The notes under the pieces are model-generated. The model was not told the origin of the DNA. It saw only the letters and a program-made list of their open reading frames with translations, and ran no database searches. 64,000 nucleotides of DNA. Origin: Lumnitzera littorea (lineage: Eukaryota; Streptophyta; Magnoliopsida; Myrtales; Combretaceae). Location of the stretch: positions 54,476,351-54,540,350 of the forward strand of contig JAMXBB010000010.1 in NCBI GenBank assembly GCA_024138015.1, read 5' to 3'. A program made the position numbers and the translations under genes. Within the stretch, counting starts at the first letter, position 1, and the number at the start of each line of letters is the position of its first letter. Positions 24,901-37,952 of the stretch are shown one piece after another.

Positions 24901-26137
24901 TGATATTAGGCAAGTGCACCTATCAATTTTAATATAGCGGATGTGAGTCCGAGTTGATCCCTCAGAGACTTCGAGTACTAATATGAACCTTAGCTCTATT
25001 ATCTAATCGGAAAATTGTAATGAGTTGAATGAATTAAAAATACTGAAATTAACAAACTAAGCTAATTATGAGGCTTGATTAAACAATTTAGAAAGCAATA
25101 AAACTAAGAACGACTTCAAGTATGCAATAACGTATTTAGGAATTATTTTCCCTAGTGTTTAACATGTGACCGCTTAAAATATATTCAATTCAATTTCTAT
25201 TATTCTTGACTAGAGGGATTCACAATTAAAGTTAATACCTTTCTCAAGCATATTAACCCTAATCCTAAATTATTTACCCGAATCTCTTCACTTAGTAATA
25301 TAATTTAGAATTGCATTAATGTATAATGAATTCCTACACAAATAATCAACTTTCCGGAAGAAACATGTATCTTATCTCTAAGTATACATGTAATTCTCTC
25401 CAATTATGCCAAGATCTTATTACACATGTAATTTCTCAATCATCATGCATAATATCATAAATTGATACTCTAGAAATATCAATCAACAATTAAACAACAT
25501 AATTGAATCAAGAAAAGATAGAAACTTTATTGAAAATTATAAATCAACCCAAGAGTCACATGAAACCTTAGGTTCCATAATCTTAAATACACGAATTCTA
25601 AGCTATCATAATGAAACTAAAAACGTGTTCCATCAAAAACATAAAATAAAACATGAAAAACCCCTTTGGTTGATGAAAAATCTCTCTAATCTGGAAGTTG
25701 GTGTTGCTTTCGCCTTTTTCTTCTCCTTCTCCTCAAGTCTCTCCTCTTCTCTAGTATCTCTCTTCTTTTGAAACCCTAATATGTCCTTTTATAATGTATT
25801 GTAAGGTTTCTGTTTTCGTCACCAGACACGGCCTAGGACACGGTCATGTCCCAAGTCATGTAACTTTCTGACCTTGGCAAATTTCTTGGATGGACACAGC
25901 CTGGGGACACGACCGTGTCCCAGACTGTGTAACTTCAAAACTTCATAACTCATTCATTTGAACTCCAAATTGAGTGAAACTTGATTCCTTTTCTTCATTT
26001 TTAATCCAATAACACGTTCAAACCTTGAAATCAAAATTTTACTCAATTAAGTATCAATTTCTTTAAAGAAAACCAAAAATGTCAAGGGAAATACTATAAA
26101 ATCACCATATGAAATATGTTTAGAATAAGAGTTATCA
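24901..26137 (-). repeat. X 3' LTR
   Basis: Begins (plus strand) TGATATTAGGCAAG and ends GAGTTATCA. It contains two copies of the palindromic GGACACG...CGTGTCC motif at about 25822-25855 and 25893-25930. It pairs with 40877-42098. Confidence 0.95.
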
Positions 26138-26180
26138 AATTTCCTTACACTTGAGCATTTGCTTATCCTCAAGCAAATAA
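26138..26180 (-). other. X polypurine tract and conserved upstream motif
   Basis: Read on the minus strand, TTGCTTGAGGATAAGCAAAT is followed by a CTCAAGTGTAAGGAAATT tract that abuts the 3' LTR. This GAGGACAAGCAAA...GTGTGGGGGA-type block is common just before Athila/Tat 3' LTRs; here the G run is decayed. The same block occurs next to L at 60753-60800. Confidence 0.7.
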
Positions 26181-26644
26181 ATTAAAACAAAACTTTTGGG
26201 ACAAGAAACGCTATACAAAATTCAAACTGATGAATGAATATACTTGACCTGTAGAAAAGTAAGAAAATCATTCTCCACTAACTTGCAATAATAAAGTCAA
26301 CCAATTTCATCCTTAACAATGTCATAATTTTATCTGACCATATTCGAATGATCCAACAATAATTAATACTAGAGTTCACTAGTTAATTTATGAAAATCAA
26401 AGTTTACCCGAGTCATTTAACCAAGGATTTTTAACCTAAAAATTGGATTTAACATCTCGCCAATCGAGAAAGAGTCATAAACATTTTGTCCATTTGACTA
26501 AAGTGTATACAATTCTCTCTTCCATCTCACTAAGCACCATAATCTAAAACAAACACATTTTACATCCACTCATCCTCTGATCATCCCCCTAGTTCATGCT
26601 TTTCTTGAGACGTCTTTTAAATTTACCTTATTTAATGCACAATT

Positions 26645-26860
26645 ATGTTGGTAGAGGGAAAGAATCTTGCTCTTTTGACGGACCAAGACCGATCCATACT
26701 AACTTATTCCTTATATTGATAGCGGGAAAGAACCTTGCTCTTCTAATGGATCAAGGCCAATCCATATCAATTTTTTTCATTAGAATTGGCATTAGGACTC
26801 AATCTTGCTCTTCTGACAGACCAAGACGAATCCTTACCAATTTTTTCTATTCATACACTT
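26645..26860. repeat. Three imperfect copies of a ~80-base repeat
   Basis: The unit contains GGGAAAGAA.CTTGCTCTT, GG(A/T)CCAAG and ATCCATA; copies start near 26654, 26723 and 26790. They lie in the 3' untranslated region of X. The open frame at 26596-26874 is built from the repeat and has no known domain. Confidence 0.7.
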
Positions 26861-27499
26861 GTTATTACTTTTGACCTCCAATCATTGTGATTTTTCAGGG
26901 GTTTCTAAAAAAAAAAAGAATTTCATTTGTTTGTTTGCTAAAAATTATAGGACTCTTAATAATTTCTAAGAGAAAGGTATACATAAAAGTAAATTTAAAA
27001 ATAACCATGACTAACTCTCAACTAGTGATGTTGCTCCAATCTCAAGTCTTAAAGTCCTAAGCTAAATAATTCGTACCTTTGCCCTCCACAGATTTGACTA
27101 ATCAATTCTAGTAAAGTATAATAAGATCAATAATAATCAAGATGACATAGTTAATTTGGCTCAACACTTGTTAATCACCTATTGCAAGTTAACTTAAAAA
27201 TTAATTGGGTCAAATGTGAATAATTGGTATCTTAAACAGTAACAAATTCATATATATCCCTTCCCCACACTTAATAACGTACAGTGTCCTCAATGTACGA
27301 CTAAAAAAAACATAGCAGCAAGAAATGAAACAAGAAAAATCAGCATAGGGAAAAAGGAAATATATGTACTAAAAAAGAAACTAATACTTCCTTACCAGTC
27401 AAAAATTAGGGGAAGAAGTTCAAAACGAGGAAGCATCATCATTACATGTATGAGTTTACATGCCGTGGCCAACGAAAAACAACACAAAAAAAATATGAA

Positions 27500-28792
27500 C
27501 TAAGAAGAGGGATCAGAATCCGTCTCTTCATCCTCCTAATCAGATGGTGCCTCAGCCATCGTAGCATCATCGTCGTCGTCACTACCCTCAACATCCTCTT
27601 CACTACCTCCAACCGCCTCTTCCTCACCACCCTCATCATCCTCGTCTTCACTCTCACTATCCTCATCACGTGTATCCGACTCTTTCATTTTGAGAAATTT
27701 TTCCATTTTGTCTTGGTGGATATGAAGTTTATCCACACTTTCTCTGATATAACGAACCTTAGACAGCAACATATTAAATTTGTCTTCAAAGCTTGCCGAA
27801 GACGTCTAGCCTCGAGATGTGCTGCTACGAGAGTGTCGACCTTGACGTCTTGTTGGTAATAAGTTCATGAGTCGGAATGAATTAAGGCGCATAGGAGTGA
27901 CTTGATTGACTAAGATGAGTGAGGGCCAAACGACAACCTTAGTCCGCATGGCTTGCACGAGTAAGGTGATGTAGGGGCCATAACAAATATGCCCTTTCTT
28001 CTGTGTAGTGGTGGCTTGGTGGCTAAAAAGTTTAGCGAGTTCGATGGCAAGATTGATAGGATGTTTATGAATGATACTGTACAGATAGAGGCAACCCTTG
28101 TTGGAAACCACACTAGTGCTGAGGCCTCTGCCAGTAAATGTATGCACAAAGAGCCAATGAAGAACCCGATATTCAGGCTTAACCAATTGAGAAGCCTTGC
28201 TCCTTGTTGGATCATACGCATCACTAATAGTAATCTCGTTCCAAAACGTCCCTGCTGTTACTCTACGAGGAAAACGACATGAGAGACGTTAGAACTCTTC
28301 TGTCCGTGTATATTTATCTTCATAGAGACCGAGATATCTACCCAATTGAGCTATGGTCATGTGGAATGGGTGGCCACTCAAAGCAAAATGTAGTTTGCGT
28401 TTGGGGCCCATGCCAGTAGCACTCTCTTTATCGAGTTTGCAAGTACATAAAAACTCCAAGGTCAGCTCTTTATGAACTGGAGCTTTAAGAGATAAAAAGC
28501 GCTCCCAAATGGTTCCATCTAAGAGCTCCTTCATTTCTATTGTGAGCTCCAATTGAGCGAGAACATCCCAATCCAGATGAAGGGTATCGTTGAAAGGCTT
28601 ATTCTTAAGTAAACTATAGTGTTGCGCCTGGTAGTCTTCCTTAAATTGAAGCATTAGGTGCTCCATCAGAAGGAGAGTGGCTAATGGTTCAACAATTGCT
28701 CCTTCTTGCGATGAAGAGGATGCTACAAATTTAGATTTCTGTCGAACGGTAAGCTTTGCATGATTCGCCATTGAATACCTGAAAAGAAACAA
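27500..28792 (-). pseudogene. Element X: Athila extra ORF downstream of integrase (env-like position)
   Basis: Three consecutive open segments on the minus strand: 28289-28792, 27806-28186 and 27536-27772. The first carries KELTLEFLCTCKLD, then FALSGHPFHMTIAQLGRYLG; the second carries YRVLHWLFVHTFTGRGLST, blocks I recognise from the Athila ORF found between integrase and the 3' LTR in many plants (Pfam ATHILA ORF-1-like; recognition from memory, not searched). The third is an acidic tail with long Glu/Asp runs. I see no signal peptide or membrane segment that would support an envelope role. Stops and frameshifts break it. Function is unknown. Confidence 0.7.
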
Positions 28793-29486
28793 TAAACCAA
28801 ATCAAAAATGCGCATCCTTGCCACACGTAGTTCAAGAAGACAGAGGGAGATAAGATTAACAGTGAAGAATATTAACAGAATTCTCATTGGGACATTTAAA
28901 CAAACATGTAGAGTGCAGCTGGAAAACTAGTTGGTGGAAAAGAAATAGCTTGCAAATGCATCTAACTAATTCTATAATAGACCCACTACACTACAAGTAG
29001 CTTGAAACGTAGGCGTCCCAACACATAAAAGACGCTAAATGACCTAGAATTTTTTCACATACTGCTAACCCTAACTAGTGTAATTGAATAATGATCAGCA
29101 AATTAGCAAACAAAATTCGGAATGGAGAGAGCATACATGAATATCTAACCAGATGAGGCATCATAAAGGCATTAAAATCAAGCAACACAAGGCAATGGTG
29201 TATGGTGTTTATGAAAGAACAAAATAAATTCGCAGATCAAATGCAAGTACCAATTCTCACAAGACCAAAATGTCTAATAGCTAAACTGCCTAAACCATGA
29301 GGAAGATAAAGCAAAAGCAATGAGGAGAACTTACTTGGATCAGGAATCATGATGTCAGGAATCGTGATGTAAACATGGAGAGAAGAGAGAATAAGAAATG
29401 GATATGTGTTGGTTTGTGAGTGTTTAAGAGATTGCGTGTGTATTTTAAATAAATCGAGCGTGTGCAGAATCGTATAGGGCTGGGCA

Positions 29487-30008
29487 GATACGGGCTAGGA
29501 CACGACCGTGTAACTCTTTAATGGTGAGGCCTTACCTGGGTGGACACGGGCTGGGACACGATCGTGTCCCACTCCCATGTAACTGTCTGTGTTTAGGCAT
29601 GACTATTGATTGCACACGGGCTGGGACACGACCATGTCCCACGCCCGTGTAACTTCCTGAGTTCTATCGTAAAGTCTAGACGCACACGGGCTGGGACACA
29701 ACCGTGTCCTACGCTCGTGTAACTCTCTGTTCACGTGGCATATGGCTAGGTGGATATGGGCTAGGACATGACCATGTCCCACGCCCGTGTAACTTTCTGT
29801 TGTCGGGTGGGAATACTGGGCGCATACGGGCTGGGATACGACCGTGTAACTTTCTGTTGTCGGGTGGGAATATTGGGCGCACACGAGCTGGGATACGATC
29901 GTGTCATACACCCGTGTAACTTTCTGAGTGCGTTAGTTCATTGAAGGGGTCTGGATGGACACAGGCTGGGACACAACCGTATCCCATGCCCATGTAACTT
30001 TCTGTTTT
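29487..30008 (-). repeat. Tandem palindromic GC-rich repeats in X
   Basis: Eight imperfect units, mostly about 57 to 79 bases apart, each with CACGGGCTGGGACACG then CGTGTCCCACGCCCGTG (two arms of an imperfect hairpin) followed by TAACTTTCTG. Units start near 29490, 29534, 29613, 29682, 29754, 29823, 29880 and 29959. Differences among copies are mainly C-to-T and G-to-A. The same palindrome occurs in both X LTRs. The open frames at 29603-29919 on both strands are by-products. Confidence 0.9.
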
Positions 30009-30249
30009 GTTTTTTGTTTTTTGTTTTTTTTTTTTACCTAAATTCATGGATTTAAAAATACAAGAAACTTAAAATAAATAAATAAATAAAAATACTTAAA
30101 CTAGAAAAATAAGACAAAGAAAACTAAAGAGAGAAAAAAAAAATGAAACTAAACGGGAAAAGCCTATGACTAAAATTGAAACAAAGCAAAGTTAGATAAA
30201 AGAAAAATAAAATTAAAGAACTAAAGTGTAAGCAAAGTTAGACATGAGT

Positions 30250-31637
30250 TGCCTCCCAAGAAGCGCTATAGTTAACGTCGATAGCTTGACGAGATACGTT
30301 TTCTCATGATAGTTCTGTCAAGTGGAGATAAAACTCCTATCGTCCAACATGCTCCAAGTTTTCACTTAAGTATAACTTCAACTGTTGCTCATTTACCTTA
30401 AATGTGCTTTTCTCCGGGTGTGTAACTTTAATAGTCCCATACGGGAAAACTTGTGTAATTGTAAATGGTCCAAACCACCTAGATTTCAACTTACCTGAGA
30501 ATAAACTAAGGCGAGAATTATACAAAAGAACATGATCGCCTTCTTTAAATTGTTGACCTTGTTTGATTCACCGATCGTGGTACTTTTTGGCCCTTTCTTT
30601 GTATAATTTGGAGTTCTCATATGCATTCACTCGTCATTCCTCTAACTCATTCAATTGAAGTTTCCTGTGAGAACCTATACGCTCAAAATCAACATTAGCA
30701 CTCTTAATTGCCCAATAAGCCTTATGTTCAATTTCTACCGGTAAATGACAAGCCTTGCCATATACAAGTTGGTAGGGTATGGTCCCTAGTGGTGTTTTAT
30801 AAGCGGTTCTGTATGCCCATAGAGCATCATCCAACTTTTCTGACTAATCTTTCCTATGATATTCTACGGTTTTTTCAAGAATTCGCTTAAGATCACGATT
30901 GACAACTTCCACTTAGCCACTACTTTGGGGGTGGTACGAGGTGGCTATTCTATGTGTAATGCCATAACGTTTCAATGCTTGGTCGAGTTGGGCATTACAA
31001 AAGTGTGTTCCCCTATCACTTATAATTGTCCTAGGGGTGCCAAATCAAGAAAATAGGCTTTTCAAAAATTTTTTTACTACCCTAACATCATTAGTAGGTA
31101 AGGCTTTAGCTTCTACCCACTTAGAGACGTAGTCAATAGCTACTAGGATATATTTATTTCCATTAGAGTTTGGGAAAGGACCCATGAAATCGATCCCCCA
31201 CACATCAAATACCTCAACCTCGATGATGGGGTTTTGTGGCATTTCATCCCTACGAGATATATTCCCCACTCGTTGACAACGATCACAAATCTCAACGTGT
31301 TTCTGGGCATCTTTGAATAAGGTAGGCCAATAAAATCCAGCCTCTAGCACCTTATGAGCTGTCCTATTGGCATTATGATGCCCACCCATAGGCTCCGAAT
31401 GGCAGTGGCTCAAAATTCTCCATCCTTCTAGGTGTGATACATACCTTCGAATAACATGATCTGCACATACTTTAAACAGGTAAGGATCATCCCAAAAATA
31501 ATGTTTCACATCAGAAAAAAATTTCTTCTTTTGCTGGTGTGGAAGTCCCTTCGGTATAATCTTAGCAGCTAAAAAATTAGCGATATCTGTGAACCAAGGA
31601 AATTCCATATCACTTACCTAGGCGATGGCATAGAGTC
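30250..31637 (-). pseudogene. Element X: integrase, broken
   Basis: The minus-strand segment 31045-31608 has the zinc-binding HHCC region (H..H at about 31400, CDRC near 31285) and the core start GIDFMGPFPNSNGNKY with VAIDYVSKWVEAKAL. IISDRGTHFC follows near 31020 and HPQSSG.VEVVNRDL near 30910 (the three acidic catalytic positions D, D and E are visible). Segments at 30634-30834 (DDALWAYRTAYKTPLG) and 30337-30525 (SRWFGPFTI) are the core end and the C-terminal domain. A few stops interrupt it. Upstream it joins RNase H in frame once E2 is removed. Confidence 0.95.
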
Positions 31638-34600
31638 TGTAGACCCTATAAATTTAACCTTCTAAACATAGTATTGGATTAGAATGTCGTAGACATTTCC
31701 CTAAGTCAATAAAACTACATAAAATGAAAACCAACTAAGATTTTGAACTTGGAACTTAAAACAAACTTGAAAGACCCAATGATATAATTTGGAAACCCTT
31801 ATCATGCAAGAAAACCCCAATTCCTACATATGTGTACTTTAAAAAAAAATGTAAACTTAAACTTAATAGAAACTGTAAATGTCAAATAAAAAAAAAATTT
31901 AAAACTCTATAAAATTATCTTAACGCTTGAAAAGCCATAAATCAATGAAATTATCAATAATTTTGGGAAATCATATAAAACTGATAACAAACGAATCAAG
32001 GATTATTTCAAGTAATAATAAACAATAAAACTAAGCTAATTAAAGGAATAAATTAATAAATTTACAAAAATTATTTTACTTGCGTACATAAGTAGCCCCA
32101 CAATATGTATATATAAATATATTATTAAGCAATTTCCTTTTCTTAATTTATCATATGTATATATATATATATGTTGCATAATAAAACGGTGTTCCTAAAT
32201 AATTAAACCAATTGATCCTTAAGCTCCTAAGTGTAAGTAAATTATTCCCGAGTTGGTGAAAAATCCTAAAACATATATAATCTCACTCGAACTCTAAAAC
32301 ATACATAAACTCACTCGAACCCTAAAACCTAGGATGATGAAGGACTTATGATCCTAAATAAATAATTAAAAATATAATTTCCATAAATTTTATTTAACTC
32401 TAGAAAACTCGAAAATTTCTTAAGAGGGAAATCACAACCTACAAATTAATTTGAGAACCAAACCTTAAAAGAATTTCATATAAGACAATTCCCTTATTTT
32501 CACTTATAAGCTATGTTACGTATAGATAAATTGTAAACCCTACTTTTAGCAAACTTATGATTTAACTAAGAACACTTCCCAAATATTTCTAAGGATAAAC
32601 TAAGCTAAGAATCTAAGTTTACATTTAAAAATGAATTTAATTTTCCAATTCGAAACCCTATTATCGATAAAACCTGAATACGAGAACCATAGACTTTAAA
32701 CGCAAAACCCTAAAACAATTAAGGACTTGTAACCCTAAGCGGCTAATTAAGAATTTAATTTGAATAAGTTTATTCAATTATAGAAACTTTCATAATTTTA
32801 TAAAAATTAAATCATAACTTACAAATCAATTTAAGAGACAAACTCCAAAAGAATTTCAAATCAAATAATCTCCTTATCTTCATGCATAAGATTTGTGTAC
32901 ATGAATAAGTAAACTAACTGTAAACCCTACTTTTAGTGGGCATAGGATTTGAGTACGAATAAATTCTAAACATTCCCAAAGGATCAACTAAACAAGAAAC
33001 TTAAGTTTACATTTAGAAACAAATTAAAATTTTCCAATTCAAAAACCAATTATTGAGAAAACCTGAGCTTGAAGAACTACGAGCTCTAAACTTACCTAAG
33101 ACCCTAAACCTTAAAACAATTAGGGAATTTTGATCCTAAGTTACTAATCAATAATTTAATTTGAATAATTTCATTCAACTTTAGAAAATTTCACAATTCT
33201 ACGAAAATCAAATCATAAATTACAAAATAATATAAGATAAAAACCCTAAAACAATTTCCTATAAGGTTATGCCCTTATCTTCATGCCTAAGCCTTACACT
33301 TCAATAAGTAGATCAACCAATCACTTTAGATAACTTATCAATTGAGAGTTGGAATCATTTATCAATTGAAAACTTATCAAAATCTAGTAATAAGACAATC
33401 TCCTTATCACCTCTTCACTTATACTACATATGGACAATTTTTCACAAGATTTCATAAGCTTAACTTTAATAAATGAGACAAGACCACTCCATGACCTAAA
33501 AAGACTTTAAATGGCAGATCTAAACAAGGAAGAAAGGGAGGCCATGCTCTTGTCATTCAACCATTAATCACTTCCTCTTACACATCACTATTCACCCCTT
33601 AATGCTTACATCATCAAGAGTTGCAATTGTTGACTTTTGTGTAAGATACAAGACAATGAAATAAAGCTTCTTGCACACACTTCTTTTCTCATTTAAAATC
33701 TGCCACTCTCTCCCTCTTTCACTCCCATTTTCACTTCCTTTTCTCTCACTTTAAACACAAATCAAAAGAAGAAATCTAACTCCACAAATTCCCAACATTT
33801 CCGCCACCATTTTTGCTTCCATACTCACGGCAGTTTCTCCTATTATTCTTGTGTCATTTTCTTTCACCATCTAAGACCTTTTAGAACCATTAGAACATTC
33901 CAAAAACCCCATTCCAAAAGACCAAACGATTCGGGTTCCAAAAGATGGCAAAAAGGAGGAAGCAAAGTTAAGAGCTTAGGCGGAACCTTTGTACACAACC
34001 ACTATATTTTGCTTTAAGGACGAGTAAGTGTTTCTTGTGATTTGTGGGTTAGTGTTTATGATTAGGAGACTTTGATTTCTTGAAGATATAAGTAAGGTTT
34101 AAGTTGTTATGACACCAAAAATCGTTTTAAGAAACAAACCATGAAATCCTTACATGAAGTTGAAACATGAGCATGTAAAGTTAGTGTTTTGCAAAGACAT
34201 TTGTTTAATGCTTTGAATGGAAGATTTTAAGCTAAGAAAATCTTGAAATAAGAACTTTAATGGAGGATGAGCATGCTAGACGTAAGGGTTCCATAGTCAT
34301 TTGGATGTTGATTTTGTTTCCATTAAGTTAAACATGCTCAAATCTAGACTTAAGTTAAGGAAAAATCCATCACATGAAGTTTTATGAAGAAACCAACTTT
34401 GTATGACATGAGCTATGATATGGAAGTTGTATTAAATATAAGATCTTCTATTTCTTTGTGTGGAACATAAGTGAAGGAATCATGTTATGGAAGAAAAGTT
34501 AAGTTAAGATTTGTACACAAGTAGTTAAGTGCATAATCTACCACCTAAACTTAAGGAAATGATGAAACGTGTTGAAAAACCAAGTGAGGACCTCTTGGAA

Positions 34601-36691
34601 CCATCATGAATAGATCTGGAATGTGGGAAAAAGAAGCTCAAAAATATGATAAAAGTGAATGAACAAAGTGAAAAGATCAACTAAAGCAAGTATAATAAGC
34701 ATATAAAGCCAAAAACTCAAAACCGAGCCTAAAACTCTCAAAACAAGCCTAGAACTCTAAGTTGGGCCTTCAATGAAATTTTGACCAGCACCTTAAAGTT
34801 CAAGAGAGGTTGTTTTGAAGCCCATAAGAAATCCACCTAAGGCCCCATAAGCCCACCAAAGTCATTAACTTTAGTTTGAACCAAAAACAAGCCCATTTGA
34901 CAACTTAAGCCCACTAAAGGGCCTAAGAAGTGGTTGTTAGCCTTAGGAATATAAATCAAAGTTGTAAATCTGATCTCAAGGAGTATTTTAAGCTTAGGAT
35001 AAAATCTTAAGACCAAGCCCAAAGGATTTCTCAAGTTATCAAAAAGCCCATTTACCATACAAAGCCTAAAAGCACTCCAACACATGAGGAATGCTACTGT
35101 TCTGACCCATAGATAGAATTGTATGCCTCATTTCAAAAATATAACCTCATCACGTTAAAGTACACTAAAAAATGATGAAGATTGACTATAAGATCATAAA
35201 AATTAGATTTAAAATAAGAAAGTTATACGCGATTGAACTTGTAAGTAAAACCGGGAAAAATTATGAAACCAAGTCAAAAGTATAACTTAAAGGGTTTTAG
35301 CTTAGTTTTAGCTTAGTTTTCTAGGTTTTAATTCAAATCCTTATAGTATCGTATTTATGATGTCCAGAGGACTCGGCGTTGGGGAGACGACCTATCTTGG
35401 ATTATTTTGATTGATCCGCATGGCTGAGTGAGTAAATTCCTGATGACTCTTTACTTGATTTTGCTTGTAGAATAGATGCACCTAAACTTATATATATAAA
35501 TTTGGATGCTTGTCGGATATGGGAAATGCATGTGTATGAATCTGTAGATGAATGTGATGGCTTGCTAATTATATCTAATAATGGGAATTGCTTGCATTAT
35601 ATATATATGTGAATCGTATGGAATGAAATTGTCTGATCACCTTAAAAATCGAGTTAATCACTTACACGATTAAGAAATCAAAATGAATCATGCATACCCC
35701 ACATTGCATACGGATAACACTGATTGCCGCTTCACATAGAAGATAGGAAGGGACTCACAAGAATACGAGTTTCCTACAGGATTAGGCACTAGCTACGCCA
35801 TCATATATATTGAGTCTCTATCTTAAGCTGATGGGCTTACTAGGCATTGGGAGACGCCAACCGTCGGCGAGGGGCCGAGTCTTGTGGCTTCTGCTTAGGG
35901 CGTGTGATTGTGGATTGCAGAGGCCACCACACCGCTATACTTGGGATTTTGAAAATATGATTTATTATTCGGTAATGAAAGTATATATATGTATATATAT
36001 ACATAGTTTTGTTTTGACATAAGCACAATAGTGCTAATGAATTAAAACCCAAGGTCTAGAACCCAGATTTTGGTTTGGGTTGGTTAATTATCTCCAAACC
36101 TTGACTTTAGGGGGCGTAATCTGAGTCGTATACAGTTCCTAGGCCACTGTATGCGTTGTTTGGCATACTGATTGTTCATGTATTCATATGATTGTGCATC
36201 TAATAAATTTTGCCATGCGGTATTGATGAGGGTAATTATCTCACTAAGCGTAAGCTTACACCCCAACAGTTCTTTTCCTTACAGGTTGATCGATAGTTGG
36301 GAATGGGATAGGAATCGAGTGCAGAGTGCTACCATTGAATTAGTATGATGAAAAGCTTGTGTAGTTAATTCGGAATGCTCCGAAAAATAACTAATGTCTC
36401 AATTAAGTTTAGTATCTTTAGTAAGTTTAAAATTTTCTAAAATTGTCTATCTTATTTCATTATTTTGGTAGGGGATACCGATTCTCTGCGGTTTTGAGGA
36501 ATTGTGGAAAAATGGATATCCATAATTATTTATATTATATAATGAGTCAATGAATTAAAATTGAAGACTCTAGTAAATAACTATTTAGAGTCTTGCAATC
36601 TTTGACTTGCAAGGCGATTTTCTTATCATGGGTGCATACGTGATATGGAAATTCTAGGCAATACTACTAAGCTCCTCCTAGGGTCGTTACA
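31638..36691 (+). mobile_element. E2: solo LTR of the E family, 5.05 kb, between X RNase H and integrase
   Basis: Starts TGTAGACCC and ends GGGTCGTTACA, with exact TSD GAGTC at 31633-31637 and 36692-36696. Removing it and one TSD copy leaves the X minus-strand frame reading EFPKERLYAIA straight into the integrase segment. Three successive starts of the family occur at 31638, 32532 and 32919 (TGTAGACCC, TGTAAACCC, TGTAAACCC), so its 5' part is a tandem of 390 to 890-base subrepeats. From 32919 to 36290 it matches Z; its last about 220 bases match E1. No coding domain. Youngest level of the nest. Confidence 0.9.
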
Positions 36692-36696
36692 GAGTC

Positions 36697-37199
36697 GCTC
36701 CTTAGGGAATTCATCTTTAATCTCATTCTCGTCGAGCATTTCCAAGTTTAGATTCTTCAATCAAGATAGGTGATTTGCTGCTAAATTCTCAGCGCCTTTT
36801 TTTATCTTTGATCTCCACATCAAACTCTTATAGCAATAAGATCCACCTAATCAGTCTTGGTTTTGCATCTGGTTTTGCTAACAAGTACCTAAGGGCAGAA
36901 TGATCAGTATAAACAATCACTTTAGATAGAAGCTAATAAGAGCGAAACTTATCAAAGGCAAAAACAACTGCTAGCAACTCTTTTTCTGTAGTAGTGTAGT
37001 TCTCCTGAGCATTAGTAAGAGTTTTGCTAGAATAGTGAATTGGTTGAAAGTGCTTGTCTTGCCTTTACCCCAGCATTACCCCGACTGCATGATCACTTGC
37101 ATTACACATGAGTTCAAAAGGAAGTACCCAATCAGGTACTATCATGATTGGAGCATTGGTAAGTTTCTCTTTAAGGATATTGAAAGCTTTCAAACATTC
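36697..37199 (-). pseudogene. Element X: RNase H, broken
   Basis: Minus-strand reading shows FELMCNASDHAVGVML (D of TDASD now N), HYSSKTLTNAQENYTTTEKE, then LLAVVFAFDKFRSY and VYTDHSALRYLL: the DAS, E, and TDH blocks of Athila RNase H. Several stops. Interrupted downstream by E2 at 36696. Confidence 0.9.
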
Positions 37200-37952
37200 C
37201 TAAGAGAAAACATAAGACACATCCTTCTCTAATAACTTAGTCAAAGGGCGGGCAATTTTCGAGAAATCCTTGATAAATCGCCTATAAAAACCTGCATGTC
37301 CTAAAAAGCTTCTTATGGCCTTAACCGAAGTTGGAGATGGGAGTCTTGCAATCGCATCCACTTTGGCAGTATCCACCTCAATTCTTCGATATGAGATCTT
37401 ATGGCCCAGCACAATACCCTCTTGTACCATGAAGTGACACTTCTCCCAGTTGAGGACAAGTTTAGTCTCTTCACACCTGGTAAGTACCCTGTCCAAATTA
37501 TTCAAACAAAGGTCAAAGTTGCCAAGAATTGAAAAATCATCCATAAATACCTCCATTATGTCCTCAATCAAATCATCAAAAATAGCTAACATGCATCGCT
37601 GGAATGTAGCAGGTGCATTGCAAAGACCAAAAGGCATTCTGCGGTAAGCAAAGGTGCCATAAGGACAAGTGAAAGTGGTCTTCTCTTGATCTTCTGGTGC
37701 AATAGGTATCTGAAAATAATCAGATAAGCCATCTAGAAAACAATAAAACATATGTCTAGCTAGTCGTTCTATCATTTGATCAATAAAAGGTAAGGGGAAA
37801 TGGTCCTTACGTGTAGCATCGTTTAACTTTCGATAATCGATACATACACACCAACTTGTTACCATTCTCATTGGGATCAATTCATGCTTTTCATTAGGGA
37901 CTACTGTCATCCCACTTTTTTTTTTGGAACTACTTGCACTGGACTCTCCCAT
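37200..37952 (-). pseudogene. Element X: reverse transcriptase (long open segment)
   Basis: A 250-residue open segment holding most of RT: CVCIDYRKLNDATRKDHFPL, PFIDQMIERL, DGLSDYFQIPIAPEDQEKTT, TCPYGTFAYRRMPFGLCNAP and the catalytic VFMDDFS (xxDD kept). It ends with RSFLGHAGFYRRFIKDFSKI. RT needs its linker upstream (37953-38134), which carries stops, so the protein is not made as a whole. The apparent Met start at 37952 is not the true start; the real polyprotein begins at gag. Confidence 0.95.

Noticed and set aside
27442..27859. Open frames on both strands, including a plus-strand frame of 137 residues
   Set aside because: The plus-strand frame is the shadow of the acidic Glu/Asp tail of the X extra ORF on the minus strand; its composition (Leu/Thr/Ser runs) mirrors GAG/GAT codons.
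28289..28792. Host gene for a plant mobile-domain-like protein
   Set aside because: Position between X integrase and 3' LTR on the same strand, and recognised blocks, make it part of the Athila element.
29603..29919. Frames with Cys/His-rich repeats on both strands
   Set aside because: They arise from the tandem palindromes; length follows the repeat period and stops appear where copies vary.
29487..30008. Possible CRISPR-like array (regular palindromic repeats with spacers)
   Set aside because: Setting is a plant Athila element; the spacers are themselves related repeats and no cas genes are present.
35810..36266. Overlapping frames on both strands in E2
   Set aside because: Inside a solo LTR, no domain, and the matching stretch of Z (43330-43790) does not keep the frames.
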